A DNA stretch of 21,842 bases, taken from positions 1-21,842 of the forward strand of contig CALFYC010000184.1 in assembly GCA_937952895.1 (NCBI GenBank), written 5' to 3'. Numbering within the stretch: the first letter of the stretch is position 1; the number at the start of each line of letters is the position of its first letter. Position numbers and translations under genes: made by a program. The DNA is from an uncultured Neisseriaceae bacterium. GTDB taxonomy: Bacteria > Pseudomonadota > Gammaproteobacteria > Burkholderiales > UBA11063. Below the pieces are notes generated by a model. It made no database searches, was not told the origin of the DNA, and saw nothing but the letters and a program-made list of their open reading frames with translations. This document shows, in pieces, positions 8,192 to 15,246 of the stretch.

Positions 8192-8386
8192 GTGCGGCTT
8201 TTAAATATTATGGTAATTTGTTTAAGTTTAATTGGTTGTGGTTTTAAAGGTCCGCTTTATATGCCACCTCCTTCGGATAAACCTGTTCCTAAAAAAGTTA
8301 CTGCAAGTAAACCAATAAGTTCAAGCCCACAAGTTCAACCATTAGTTAATGAAAGTAGTAATCAAGAGATTAAGTTACCTAAATAA
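8192..8386 (+). CDS. lptM: Small LptM-type (YifL-like) outer-membrane lipoprotein
   Basis: A 64-residue prolipoprotein. From the GTG at 8192 it has a short basic/hydrophobic signal peptide (MRLLNIMVICLSLIG) and a lipobox with the lipidated cysteine in LIGC, followed immediately by GFKGPLYMPP. C-G-x-K-G-P-L-Y-x-P-P is the hallmark of the LptM/YifL family, which in E. coli associates with the LptDE lipopolysaccharide translocon and helps it mature. The rest is Pro/Ser/Lys-rich and probably disordered. I chose GTG because GAGG lies upstream of it, while the in-frame TTG at 8174 has no ribosome-binding site; the spacing (12 bases) is long, so the start is not certain. The gene symbol is a family assignment. 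Confidence 0.8.
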   Translation: MRLLNIMVICLSLIGCGFKGPLYMPPPSDKPVPKKVTASKPISSSPQVQPLVNESSNQEIKLPK

Positions 8387-8436
8387 TTAAAAATTAAATA
8401 TTAGTTTTAAAAAATGTGTTACGGAGTGCTTAAATT

Positions 8437-10203
8437 ATGAGTAGTATACTAGAACTAAAAATTCCTGATATTGGTGGAACCGCTAATGTTAACGTTGCTG
8501 AAGTATATATTAAAGTTGGTGATACTATAAAAAAAGATGATAATTTAATCATGTTAGAAACCGATAAAGCAACTATGGAAGTTCCAGCAACTGAAGATGG
8601 AACCATTAGCGAAATATCCGTAAAAGTTGGCTCTAAAGTAAGTGAAGGTGATGTGATTGCCAAACTTAAGTTAACAAACAATAATATCCAATTAGAAGAA
8701 AAACCAGCCCCAAAAACCAATGAACCATCTACTCCCAAAGAAGCTATAGCAAAATTTGAATCTGCTTCAGTTCCATCAAAAGGAAAAGATGAATTAGATT
8801 GTGAAGTTTTAGTTCTAGGTGCAGGCCCTGGTGGTTATACTGCAGCATTTCGTGCAGCTGATTTAGGCAAAAAAGTTATTTTAGTTGAAAAATATGCAAC
8901 CTTAGGTGGTGTATGCTTAAACGTTGGCTGTATTCCATCAAAAGCTTTGTTACACGTAGCAAAAGTAATTAACGAAGCTGAAGAAATCAGCCATCATGGG
9001 GTTAGTTTTGGGAAACCTAATTTAGATATTGATAAAATTCGTGATTTTAAAAATGGCGTTATTGGCAAACTAACTAAAGGCTTATCTGGACTTGCTAAAC
9101 AACGTAAAGTTGAAGTAATTGAAGGTATTGGTGAATTTACATCAGCTTATACATTACAAATTAAATCTGGTAAAGATACTAAAATAATTCGTTTTCAAAA
9201 TGCAATTATTGCTGCAGGTTCACACTCATTTAAATTACCTGGTTTTCCATTTGAAGATCCACGTATTATTGATTCAACTGGGGCATTGAAACTAGATAAA
9301 ATCCCATCTACCTTATTAGTTGTTGGTGGTGGAATTATTGGACTTGAAATGGCTGAAGTATATTCTTCATTAGGTAGTAAAGTAACCGTTGTTGAAATTG
9401 GTGATGGTTTAATTCCTGGTGCTGATCGTGATTTAATCAAAGTTTTAGAAAATCGCATTAAAAAACGTTATGCGGCAATTTATATCAAAACTAAATGTAG
9501 CAAAGTAGTTGCTAAAAAAACTGGAATTCATGTTACTTTTGAAGGAGATAGCGCTCCTAAAGAAGAACAAAAATTTGATATGGTTTTAGTTGCTGCTGGA
9601 CGTCGCCCTAATGGTTTAACGATTGGTGCTGATAAAGCCGGAGTTAATGTTGATGAGCGTGGTTTTATTTCAGTTGATAAGCAATGTCGGACTAATGTTC
9701 CACATATTTATGCAATTGGTGATATTGTAGGTCAACCAATGCTTGCTCATAAAGCTACTCATGAAGGGCGAATAGCCGCTGAAAACTGTGCTGGATTAAA
9801 ATCTTACTTTGATGCAAGAGTTATTCCGGGAATTGCTTATACAGACCCTGAAGTTGCCTGGATGGGGATTACTGAATTAGAAGCTAAAACTCAAAATCTG
9901 GAGATTGAAGTAGGCAAATTCCCATGGGCTGCATCAGGTAGAGCACTTGGCAATGGTCGTGATGATGGATTTACTAAAATTATAACAGATAAAAAAACTC
10001 ATAAAATTATTGGAGCCGGTATTGTTGGTGTGAATGCTGGTGAATTGTTAGCCGAAACAGTATTAGCACTTGAAATGGATTGTAATATTCATGATGTTGC
10101 ATTGACAATTCATGCTCATCCAACTTTATCTGAATCCGTTGCCTTTGCCTGTGAAATGATTGATGGAAGTATTACTGATCTATACGTTCCTAAGAAAAAA
10201 TAA
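8437..10203 (+). CDS. lpdA: Dihydrolipoyl dehydrogenase (E3) with N-terminal lipoyl domain
   Basis: FAD-dependent E3 that reoxidises dihydrolipoyl groups with NAD+ in 2-oxoacid dehydrogenase complexes, most likely pyruvate dehydrogenase. The 588 residues begin with a lipoyl domain (1-78) whose modified lysine is Lys44 in ETDKATMEVP. A Pro/Ala/Lys-rich linker (about 85-118) follows, then the flavoenzyme: FAD-binding VLGAGPGGYTAAF, redox disulfide Cys160/Cys165 (GGVCLNVGCIPSKAL), NAD-binding VVGGGIIGLEMAEVYSSLG, and the dimer-interface dyad His561/Glu566 (HAHPTLSE). This fused form is known from Neisseria (P64k) and other betaproteobacteria. The usual E1 and E2 genes (aceE, aceF) are not in the window. 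ATG follows ACGGAG with a spacer of about 10 bases. Confidence 0.95.
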   Translation: MSSILELKIPDIGGTANVNVAEVYIKVGDTIKKDDNLIMLETDKATMEVPATEDGTISEISVKVGSKVSEGDVIAKLKLTNNNIQLEEKPAPKTNEPSTPKEAIAKFESASVPSKGKDELDCEVLVLGAGPGGYTAAFRAADLGKKVILVEKYATLGGVCLNVGCIPSKALLHVAKVINEAEEISHHGVSFGKPNLDIDKIRDFKNGVIGKLTKGLSGLAKQRKVEVIEGIGEFTSAYTLQIKSGKDTKIIRFQNAIIAAGSHSFKLPGFPFEDPRIIDSTGALKLDKIPSTLLVVGGGIIGLEMAEVYSSLGSKVTVVEIGDGLIPGADRDLIKVLENRIKKRYAAIYIKTKCSKVVAKKTGIHVTFEGDSAPKEEQKFDMVLVAAGRRPNGLTIGADKAGVNVDERGFISVDKQCRTNVPHIYAIGDIVGQPMLAHKATHEGRIAAENCAGLKSYFDARVIPGIAYTDPEVAWMGITELEAKTQNLEIEVGKFPWAASGRALGNGRDDGFTKIITDKKTHKIIGAGIVGVNAGELLAETVLALEMDCNIHDVALTIHAHPTLSESVAFACEMIDGSITDLYVPKKK

Positions 10204-10215
10204 GGAAAATTGATT

Positions 10216-11091
10216 ATGAAGTATAAACATGTAGCCTTGGTAAGTAAATACCATGATGTGCAATTAGAACAACACATTGTTCAATTAGCCCAATATTTGG
10301 ATAATCTTGGTATTACTGTTTATATTGATTGTAATGAAAATTGTGATACTAAAAATTTTGTAGATTTTACTATTGGTAAATTAAGTGATTGGCTAGACAG
10401 ACTTGAATTAGTAATCGTTGTTGGGGGTGATGGAACCTTATTATCTGCAGCAAGAATTATCGCTAATTTAAATATTCCAATTATTGGGGTTAACCGAGGT
10501 AAATTAGGTTTTATGACTGATATTGCTGCAGATGAAATGTTAACCGTTATTAATGATATTTTATTAAATACAAGTTGTGAAATTGAATCTCGAAGCTTAT
10601 TATTTGCTGAAGTTTACCGAAACGACCAAGTAATATTTAAATCTTCAGCACTAAATGATATTGTTATTTCACGTGGTGCAATTGGCAATATGATTGAATT
10701 TGATATTTTTATTGATAAACAATTTGTCTTATCGCAAAAATCAGATGGAATAATTTTTTCTACACCAACAGGATCAACAGCTTATTCATTAGCTGCAGGT
10801 GGGCCAATTTTACACCCTGAAGCAATGGTATTTTCAATTGTTCCTATTTGTCCACAATCTCTATCAAATCGACCATTAGTAGTTAACGATAATGTAGTCA
10901 TTGAATTTGTCTTATTTAAAGATAATGCAACTCAAATTCATTTTGATGGTCAAGAGTGTTTTAACTTAGTTCATCAAGATCGAGTTATTATTAAAAAGCA
11001 AGTTCAACAACTTAAATTAATTCATCCAAGCACATATAATTATTATAATACTTTACGCACCAAATTAGATTGGTCAAAACGGGTTTCCTAG
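10216..11091 (+). CDS. nadK: NAD kinase
   Basis: Phosphorylates NAD+ to NADP+ using ATP, the only known source of NADP in bacteria. The 291 residues contain the GGDGT motif (residues 70-74, with the catalytic Asp) followed by LLSAAR, NRGKLGFMTD, the NE/D-type substrate segment SALNDIVISRG, TPTGSTAYSLAAGGPILHP and SNRPLVV, all in family order. I chose ATG at 10216 over the TTG at 10210 because AAGGA (10202-10206) lies 9 bases before the ATG but only 3 before the TTG. It starts 12 bases after lpdA and is followed 12 bases later by recN; nadK-recN adjacency is widely conserved in proteobacteria. Confidence 0.95.
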   Translation: MKYKHVALVSKYHDVQLEQHIVQLAQYLDNLGITVYIDCNENCDTKNFVDFTIGKLSDWLDRLELVIVVGGDGTLLSAARIIANLNIPIIGVNRGKLGFMTDIAADEMLTVINDILLNTSCEIESRSLLFAEVYRNDQVIFKSSALNDIVISRGAIGNMIEFDIFIDKQFVLSQKSDGIIFSTPTGSTAYSLAAGGPILHPEAMVFSIVPICPQSLSNRPLVVNDNVVIEFVLFKDNATQIHFDGQECFNLVHQDRVIIKKQVQQLKLIHPSTYNYYNTLRTKLDWSKRVS

Positions 11092-11103
11092 GATATTATT
11101 AAA

Positions 11104-12762
11104 ATGTTCAATCGCTTAAAAATTAGTAATTTTTTGCTAATCGAAGAATTAGAATTAACATTTAAAAGTGGTTTAACAGTCGTAACTGGAGAAACCGGAA
11201 GTGGTAAATCAATTATTATTGATGCTTTAATGATACTTTTTGGTGCCAAATTTACTCTTGATATTATTCGCACCTCCCAAATTCAAGCAACTTTTGAAGC
11301 TGATTTTATAATATCTAAAAACCATCAAGTTATAGCTTATTTAACTGAAAATGATCTTCTTGACCAAGATGAACCACATAATGCTAATTTCAGACGTATT
11401 ATTGATCAAAATGGTAAAAATAAATGCTATATAAATGGGCATACAATTACTAATACCCAAGCTCGTCATTTAGGTGAATTATTACTGGATATTCATACTC
11501 AACATGCATCAATCACTTTATTAAAAGCGGAAAATCAACGTAACTTGCTTGATGAATATGCAAAAATTACCGATCAAGTCAAATGTATAGCACAAACTTA
11601 TAAAAAAATTCGAGAAATTGAACACACTTTAAAAGAACTATCACAAAAAGAGCAAGAATTAAAAAATAAACGTCATGATTTAAATGAAATAGTCGATGAA
11701 TTAACTAATTTAAATTTACAACCTGGTGAATGGGAAGAACTAGAACTTAGCCATAAACAATTAGCTAATATTGATATAATGCTTCAAGAATTAAATTGGA
11801 TCGACGCCATTCTATCTAGTGAAGATAATTCTATTTTAAATAATTTACGTAAATTAGATTCTAAATTAGCAAAATTATCTGAGATGCTACCATCAAAGAC
11901 CATGACAACTATTCTAGATAGTGTAAATAATGAATTACATGAATTAAGTCATGAAATTAATATTACGATTAAGAATATCGAAAAAGATCCGAATAAGTTA
12001 AGCAAAATCGAATCACGTATGGCGCAAATTTTTGATTTAAGTCGTAAATATCGGATTCAACCACTTGAAATTCCTGAATACTTAATCAAATCTCAACGAG
12101 AATTAGAACTATTAGGCCACAATTTAAATATTAAATCACTAGAAGAAGAACTAAATAAACTAAATCATGAGTATACTAAATTAGCAACCGTTATTACTAG
12201 TAACAGAACCAAAAGTGCCTTAGATTTATCAAAAAAAGTCACAGAAAGTTTACATAAATTGGCCATTACTGGTGAGTTTAAAATTGATTTAACTAAAACT
12301 TCTGGTTTAACTAATTATGGTTTAGAAAACGTTGAATATCAAATTTGTTTTAATAAAGGCTTAAATTTACAACCATTAAGTAAAGCTGCATCAGGTGGGG
12401 AATTATCACGAACTGCCTTAGCTATATATTTACTTATGAGCATTCATAGTTCCCCTGAATTAATTATCTTTGATGAAATTGATGTAGGTATTGGGGGTAA
12501 AATTGCTGCTATTGTAGGTCAAATGCTCCGTGAGTTAGGACACGCCAAACAAATTATTTGTATTACACATCAACCACAAAGTGCGTGTTATGGTGATTGG
12601 CATCTAGTTGTGAATAAAACTCAAACCAACAATAAAGTTTTAACTCAAGTGGTTAATGTAACCGGAAAAGAAAGAGTTGCAGAAATTGCAAGAATGTTAG
12701 GCGGCATGAATATCACGGAAACCACCATTGATCATGCTAAAGAAATGTTAACTATAGCATGA
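11104..12762 (+). CDS. recN: DNA repair protein RecN
   Basis: SMC-like ATPase that acts early in RecA-dependent double-strand-break repair, promoting strand invasion and holding ends. The 552 residues, as usual for the family, have an N-terminal half-ATPase with Walker A GETGSGKS (residues 29-36), a long charged coiled-coil arm (about 150-385) around a central region, and a C-terminal half-ATPase with ABC signature ASGGELSR (from about 429), Walker B LIIFDEIDVGIGG (from about 453) and CITHQPQSA. The start ATG follows TAGGATATTATTAAA, a weak ribosome-binding site, so translation may be coupled to nadK. I see no SOS-type operator immediately upstream, as expected if it is transcribed from within the operon. 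Confidence 0.95.
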   Translation: MFNRLKISNFLLIEELELTFKSGLTVVTGETGSGKSIIIDALMILFGAKFTLDIIRTSQIQATFEADFIISKNHQVIAYLTENDLLDQDEPHNANFRRIIDQNGKNKCYINGHTITNTQARHLGELLLDIHTQHASITLLKAENQRNLLDEYAKITDQVKCIAQTYKKIREIEHTLKELSQKEQELKNKRHDLNEIVDELTNLNLQPGEWEELELSHKQLANIDIMLQELNWIDAILSSEDNSILNNLRKLDSKLAKLSEMLPSKTMTTILDSVNNELHELSHEINITIKNIEKDPNKLSKIESRMAQIFDLSRKYRIQPLEIPEYLIKSQRELELLGHNLNIKSLEEELNKLNHEYTKLATVITSNRTKSALDLSKKVTESLHKLAITGEFKIDLTKTSGLTNYGLENVEYQICFNKGLNLQPLSKAASGGELSRTALAIYLLMSIHSSPELIIFDEIDVGIGGKIAAIVGQMLRELGHAKQIICITHQPQSACYGDWHLVVNKTQTNNKVLTQVVNVTGKERVAEIARMLGGMNITETTIDHAKEMLTIA

Positions 12763-12779
12763 TCCAATTATTTTACATA

Positions 12780-12813
12780 TTGACATATCCTAATCAATAT
12801 ATAGATATGTCAA
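12780..12813. terminator. Stem-loop between convergent recN and small minus-strand gene
   Basis: TTGACATATC (12780-12789) pairs perfectly with GATATGTCAA (12804-12813) over a 14-base loop. It lies 18 bases after the recN stop and 16 bases from the stop of the convergent small gene, the position expected of a shared bidirectional terminator. Flanks are AT-rich, but neither side has a clean T run, so factor-independent termination may be weak. Confidence 0.5.
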
Positions 12814-12828
12814 CATAAATTAATTATT

Positions 12829-13044
12829 TTAATTATCCCTTAGGCATTCTAACCAATTAGGAATTTCAGGTATATTCGATTTTTTAGTAGTTTTAGGTTT
12901 GAGTGGTTCAGTTTCTTGCTTTGCTATTGTTTTCGTTTTTTTTGCTGAAACTGCGATTCTCGCTTCTTGAGTAAAAAGATAGCTTTGGGTCGATCGCGAT
13001 CGAGAAACTATTGCTTGAGTATCATTAAATTTAGTTTGTTTCAT
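12829..13044 (-). CDS. Small basic protein of unknown function
   Basis: A 71-residue protein starting MKQTKFNDTQAIVSRSRSTQ. I placed the start at ATG 13044 because AAAGGA sits at good spacing directly upstream; the longer frame to 13098 opens without such a site. It is strongly basic in the middle (a run of KKTKT, PLKPKTTKK) and ends in PEIPNWLECLRDN. There is no signal peptide, membrane helix or recognisable domain; most is probably disordered. The codons for SRSRS contain a 14-base perfect palindrome at 12990-13003, odd in such AT-rich DNA. It is a free-standing gene converging on recN. I do not recognise the family; the well-formed start and AT-typical codons make me think it is real. Confidence 0.5.
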   Translation of the reverse strand: MKQTKFNDTQAIVSRSRSTQSYLFTQEARIAVSAKKTKTIAKQETEPLKPKTTKKSNIPEIPNWLECLRDN

Positions 13045-13474
13045 AAAATATCCTTTATTAACAATTTTGCGTAAAATAATGGCATTCAGTACTTTCAAAC
13101 ACCAAATATTAATTAAAGTTCTGGTATCTTTTAATTAAGAATTAACCATAAAAATCAAAAAAGTACAAATATTTTCTTGAAAATTTGGAATTTAGACGTA
13201 GTATAGCTTTTTTATAGTTTAGAGTCAAATATAATATTAGTCTAAATATTTAGGAAGCCTAATAAATTATAAGATGAATAATTATTATTTAATAACTGAT
13301 TTTTATTTTACAAATTTCTATTAATTAACCAGTTAACAAAGTAAGCGTCCTAATAAAAGCTAATATTAGATAATCTAATCCCTTACATTTATTGTGCTTT
13401 CTTATGTTTATTAAAAGCTCGAATGTTATTTTTAATCGAGCTCATTTATAATAAATCTAAAAAATATTGTAAAA
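13045..13474. other. Intergenic region between two small minus-strand genes
   Basis: About 430 AT-rich bases without a gene. They hold the probable terminator of the exported-protein gene (13416-13442) and should contain the promoter of the small basic-protein gene, for which I found no convincing -35/-10 pair. No tRNA, repeat or remnant is recognised. Confidence 0.5.
13416..13442 (-). terminator. Rho-independent-like terminator of the exported-protein gene
   Basis: AGCTCGA and TCGAGCT form a 7-bp stem with a 13-base loop. On the minus strand it ends in a short T stretch (TTTTAATAAA). It lies about 35 bases beyond the stop codon of the minus-strand gene at 13475-13930, the right place for its terminator. 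Confidence 0.5.
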
Positions 13475-13930
13475 TTAATTATTTTCCAGTGTAATGCTAC
13501 CAGTGGTTGGCTCATTTAATTTAATATTAGCTGGAATAGTTTGATCCGGTGATAGGGATATAGTTGGACACGTATTATTTAACGAAGTTTCATTATTATA
13601 AGAAAATTTATAAGATATACCTTGCGAGTTAGTAATCATTCCATGCCCCTTTGTTTGAGCATCCCATTTATTATCAGTATAACTGATTTCAAATTGTCCA
13701 GGTTCGATTATACAAGGACCATTTTTAGGTATTCCATGGTGAATATCACTTGAAGGGCATAATGCTGGATTTATATTAAAATATACATTTCCATCCTCAG
13801 ATAAAAAACTAATAGTCCATGAATCACCTGAAAAATTATTAATCGATGCTTTACAGTCTGCATAACTATATGAAATAGATAATACAAGAAAGATTGATAT
13901 AATTTTAGTAGTTAGTTTTAAATTTAACAT
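13475..13930 (-). CDS. Exported four-cysteine protein of unknown function
   Basis: A 151-residue protein with a clear Sec signal peptide (MLNLKLTTKIISIFLVLSIS, likely cleavage after SYA at residue 24). The mature protein has four cysteines (26, 58, 73, 121), enough for two disulfides, and is rich in Asn, Ser, Thr and Gly with alternating hydrophobics such as SWTISFLSEDGNVYFNI and QFEISYTDNKW, suggesting a small beta-rich domain. Cys26 is not in a proper lipobox, so I expect a soluble periplasmic or secreted protein. ATG follows AAAAGGA with good spacing. It stands alone, with a promoter candidate upstream and a hairpin downstream. It could be a type II secretion substrate given the gsp genes nearby, but that is speculation. 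I do not recognise the family. Confidence 0.7.
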   Translation of the reverse strand: MLNLKLTTKIISIFLVLSISYSYADCKASINNFSGDSWTISFLSEDGNVYFNINPALCPSSDIHHGIPKNGPCIIEPGQFEISYTDNKWDAQTKGHGMITNSQGISYKFSYNNETSLNNTCPTISLSPDQTIPANIKLNEPTTGSITLENN

Positions 13931-13977
13931 AAAAAATCCTTTTTAACTATACAAATACATTTATAAACATTTGTTAG

Positions 13978-14007
13978 ATTATCTCATTGTTTGGTGTTAA
14001 AATACAA
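13978..14007 (-). promoter_or_regulatory. Candidate sigma-70 promoter for the exported-protein gene
   Basis: On the minus strand TTGTAT (14007-14002), an 18-base spacer and GATAAT (13983-13978) preceded by TGA resemble an extended -10 promoter. It would give a leader of about 45 bases before the ATG at 13930. Confidence 0.4.
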
Positions 14008-14090
14008 CCATAAAATTAAGGCTAAAAATTTATACATTTTACAAAGATAACTATAAACGCTAAATATGTCTTTCTTATGACTATTTTTAT

Positions 14091-14110
14091 TTTTGCGAAT
14101 TTTCGCAAAA
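14091..14110. repeat. Perfect 8-bp inverted repeat TTTTGCGA-ATTT-TCGCAAAA
   Basis: An 8-bp stem with a 4-base loop, symmetric on both strands, located between the divergent promoters. It could be a dyad operator or a small bidirectional terminator; nothing here distinguishes the two. Confidence 0.5.
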
Positions 14111-14143
14111 TATGACTGATTAATATGTTTAAAATTCATCACG

Positions 14144-14175
14144 TAAATAATTTCAAAAATCTTTGAAATTATTTA
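14144..14175. repeat. Perfect 14-bp stem-loop upstream of ssb
   Basis: TAAATAATTTCAAA (14144-14157) pairs without mismatch to TTTGAAATTATTTA (14162-14175) over a 4-base AATC loop; a flanking G-U pair extends it to 15. It lies just upstream of the candidate ssb promoter, so it is unlikely to be in the ssb leader. Terminator of an unseen small RNA, or a regulator site, are both possible. Confidence 0.6.
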
Positions 14176-14181
14176 TATAGA

Positions 14182-14226
14182 AAGTACTAAAAAAGATTGT
14201 ACTTATTTAGTAGCTAATGTTAAAAT
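14182..14226 (+). promoter_or_regulatory. Candidate ssb promoter with overlapping inverted repeat
   Basis: TTGTAC (14197-14202), an 18-base spacer and TAAAAT (14221-14226) preceded by TGT form an extended -10 promoter, giving a leader of about 27 bases to the ssb ATG. The inverted repeat AAGTAC-N11-GTACTT (14182-14204) overlaps the -35, the position of a repressor operator. It is not the gammaproteobacterial LexA box CTGT-N8-ACAG. Confidence 0.45.
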
Positions 14227-14258
14227 CGGAAATTATTATTTAAAGGATATTATGTATT

Positions 14259-14669
14259 ATGAAAAAAATGATTATAACTGGAAATGTTGGCCGTGATCCA
14301 GAATCTAGAGCAGATCAAGCAGGAAATTCATTTACTACTTTTTCAGTTGGTGTATCAGTTGGAACAAAAACTAATCCTAAAACTGATTGGGTAGAGGTAA
14401 GTTGTAATGCTAAATTAGGTGATGTTGCACGTAATTATGTAAAAAAAGGGACCAAAATTTTAGTTGAAGGTTACCCAACTGCTACAGCATATATAAATAA
14501 AGAAAATAAGCCAGTTGCATCACTTAGATTATATGCAAATAATTTGGAATTATTAAGTAAACGTGATGATCAAGCTGATGATCAGCACCATGAAGAAGTA
14601 TATAATTTACCTGAATCTGGTCAATCATCAGCAGCGAGCACTCTGCAATCTGATGACATTCCATTCTAG
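14259..14669 (+). CDS. ssb: Single-stranded DNA-binding protein
   Basis: Binds and protects single-stranded DNA in replication, recombination and repair. The 136 residues form one OB-fold domain (about 1-105: MIITGNVGRDPE, TTFSVGVSVGTKT, DWVEVSCNAKLGDVARNYVKKG, KILVEGYPTATAYI), a short polar tail and the acidic tip DDIPF that recruits partner proteins. It is shorter than the usual 165-180 residues, and the MKKMIITGNVGRDPE opening and GTKTNPKTDWVEVSC segment differ from the canonical chromosomal SSB opening (N-K-V-I-L-I-G-N-L-G). It may thus be a lineage-specific or second SSB. AAAGGA lies 11 bases before this ATG; an ATG at 14252 is out of frame and another at 14268 is possible. hemJ follows after 12 bases. 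Confidence 0.92.
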   Translation: MKKMIITGNVGRDPESRADQAGNSFTTFSVGVSVGTKTNPKTDWVEVSCNAKLGDVARNYVKKGTKILVEGYPTATAYINKENKPVASLRLYANNLELLSKRDDQADDQHHEEVYNLPESGQSSAASTLQSDDIPF

Positions 14670-14681
14670 TAATTCAAACGT

Positions 14682-15134
14682 ATGTATAATTTGCCAAATG
14701 CCGTACTAGAACATCCACATTTATATGGTTATCTAAAAGCTTTTCATATAATTGCTATTGTTTGCTGGTTTGCTGGGTTATTTTATTTACCGCGATTATT
14801 TGTATATCATTCAATTACAAAAAATCAAGTAACTAGTAATAATTTTAAAATTATGGAGCATAAATTATTTTGGTTTATTATGACTCCAGCTGGTATTTTG
14901 GCAATCTTATTAGGCGAGATTCTTTCTCATTTATTTGATATTACTGGTTCTTGGCTACATGTGAAAGTATTTTTGACTATCACTCTAGTCATCTATCATA
15001 TATACTGTTTTAAACTAATGGAAGATTTTGCTAAAGATTGTAATACTAAATCAGATAAATGGTTTCGCATTTATAATGAATACCCTACCTTAGTTTTAAT
15101 TACCTGTGTAATTTTAGCTGTAGTTAAACCTTAA
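14682..15134 (+). CDS. hemJ: HemJ protoporphyrinogen IX oxidase (CopD/UPF0093 family)
   Basis: Inner-membrane enzyme that oxidises protoporphyrinogen IX to protoporphyrin IX, the penultimate step of haem synthesis, in bacteria lacking HemG or HemY. The 150 residues are near the usual length and carry about four membrane helices. Family motifs are present in order: LKAFHIIAIVCWFAGLFYLP with His22, RLFVYH, SWLHVKVFL with Lys95, and the C-terminal RIYNEYPTLVLI...VVKP. His22 and Lys95 match the conserved His and Lys shown to matter in cyanobacterial HemJ. It starts 12 bases after ssb and is probably co-transcribed with it. It ends convergently with lysC; no good terminator is visible between them. 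Confidence 0.92.
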   Translation: MYNLPNAVLEHPHLYGYLKAFHIIAIVCWFAGLFYLPRLFVYHSITKNQVTSNNFKIMEHKLFWFIMTPAGILAILLGEILSHLFDITGSWLHVKVFLTITLVIYHIYCFKLMEDFAKDCNTKSDKWFRIYNEYPTLVLITCVILAVVKP

Positions 15135-15246
15135 TTCAAGAAGGCAATGCAAAATAAAAATCAGGTTATAAATCTGAAAAATAAGGTTATTTATTTGTTA
15201 ATAAATTAAGTACCAATCTCAGAATCAATATCTCTCTTACTTAAGA

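Larger units (their letters stand above)
13931..14258. other. Divergent regulatory region rich in inverted repeats
   Basis: A 328-base region between the divergent exported-protein gene and ssb. It holds a promoter candidate for each, two perfect hairpins (14091-14110 and 14144-14175) and an inverted repeat over the putative ssb -35 (14182-14204). No gene is seen. Confidence 0.6.

Noticed and set aside
8430..8738. Minus-strand frame opposite the start of lpdA
   Set aside because: It is antisense to the conserved lipoyl domain and linker, with no ribosome-binding site or recognisable protein.
11088..11273. Minus-strand frame opposite the recN Walker A region
   Set aside because: Shadow of a strongly conserved coding sequence.
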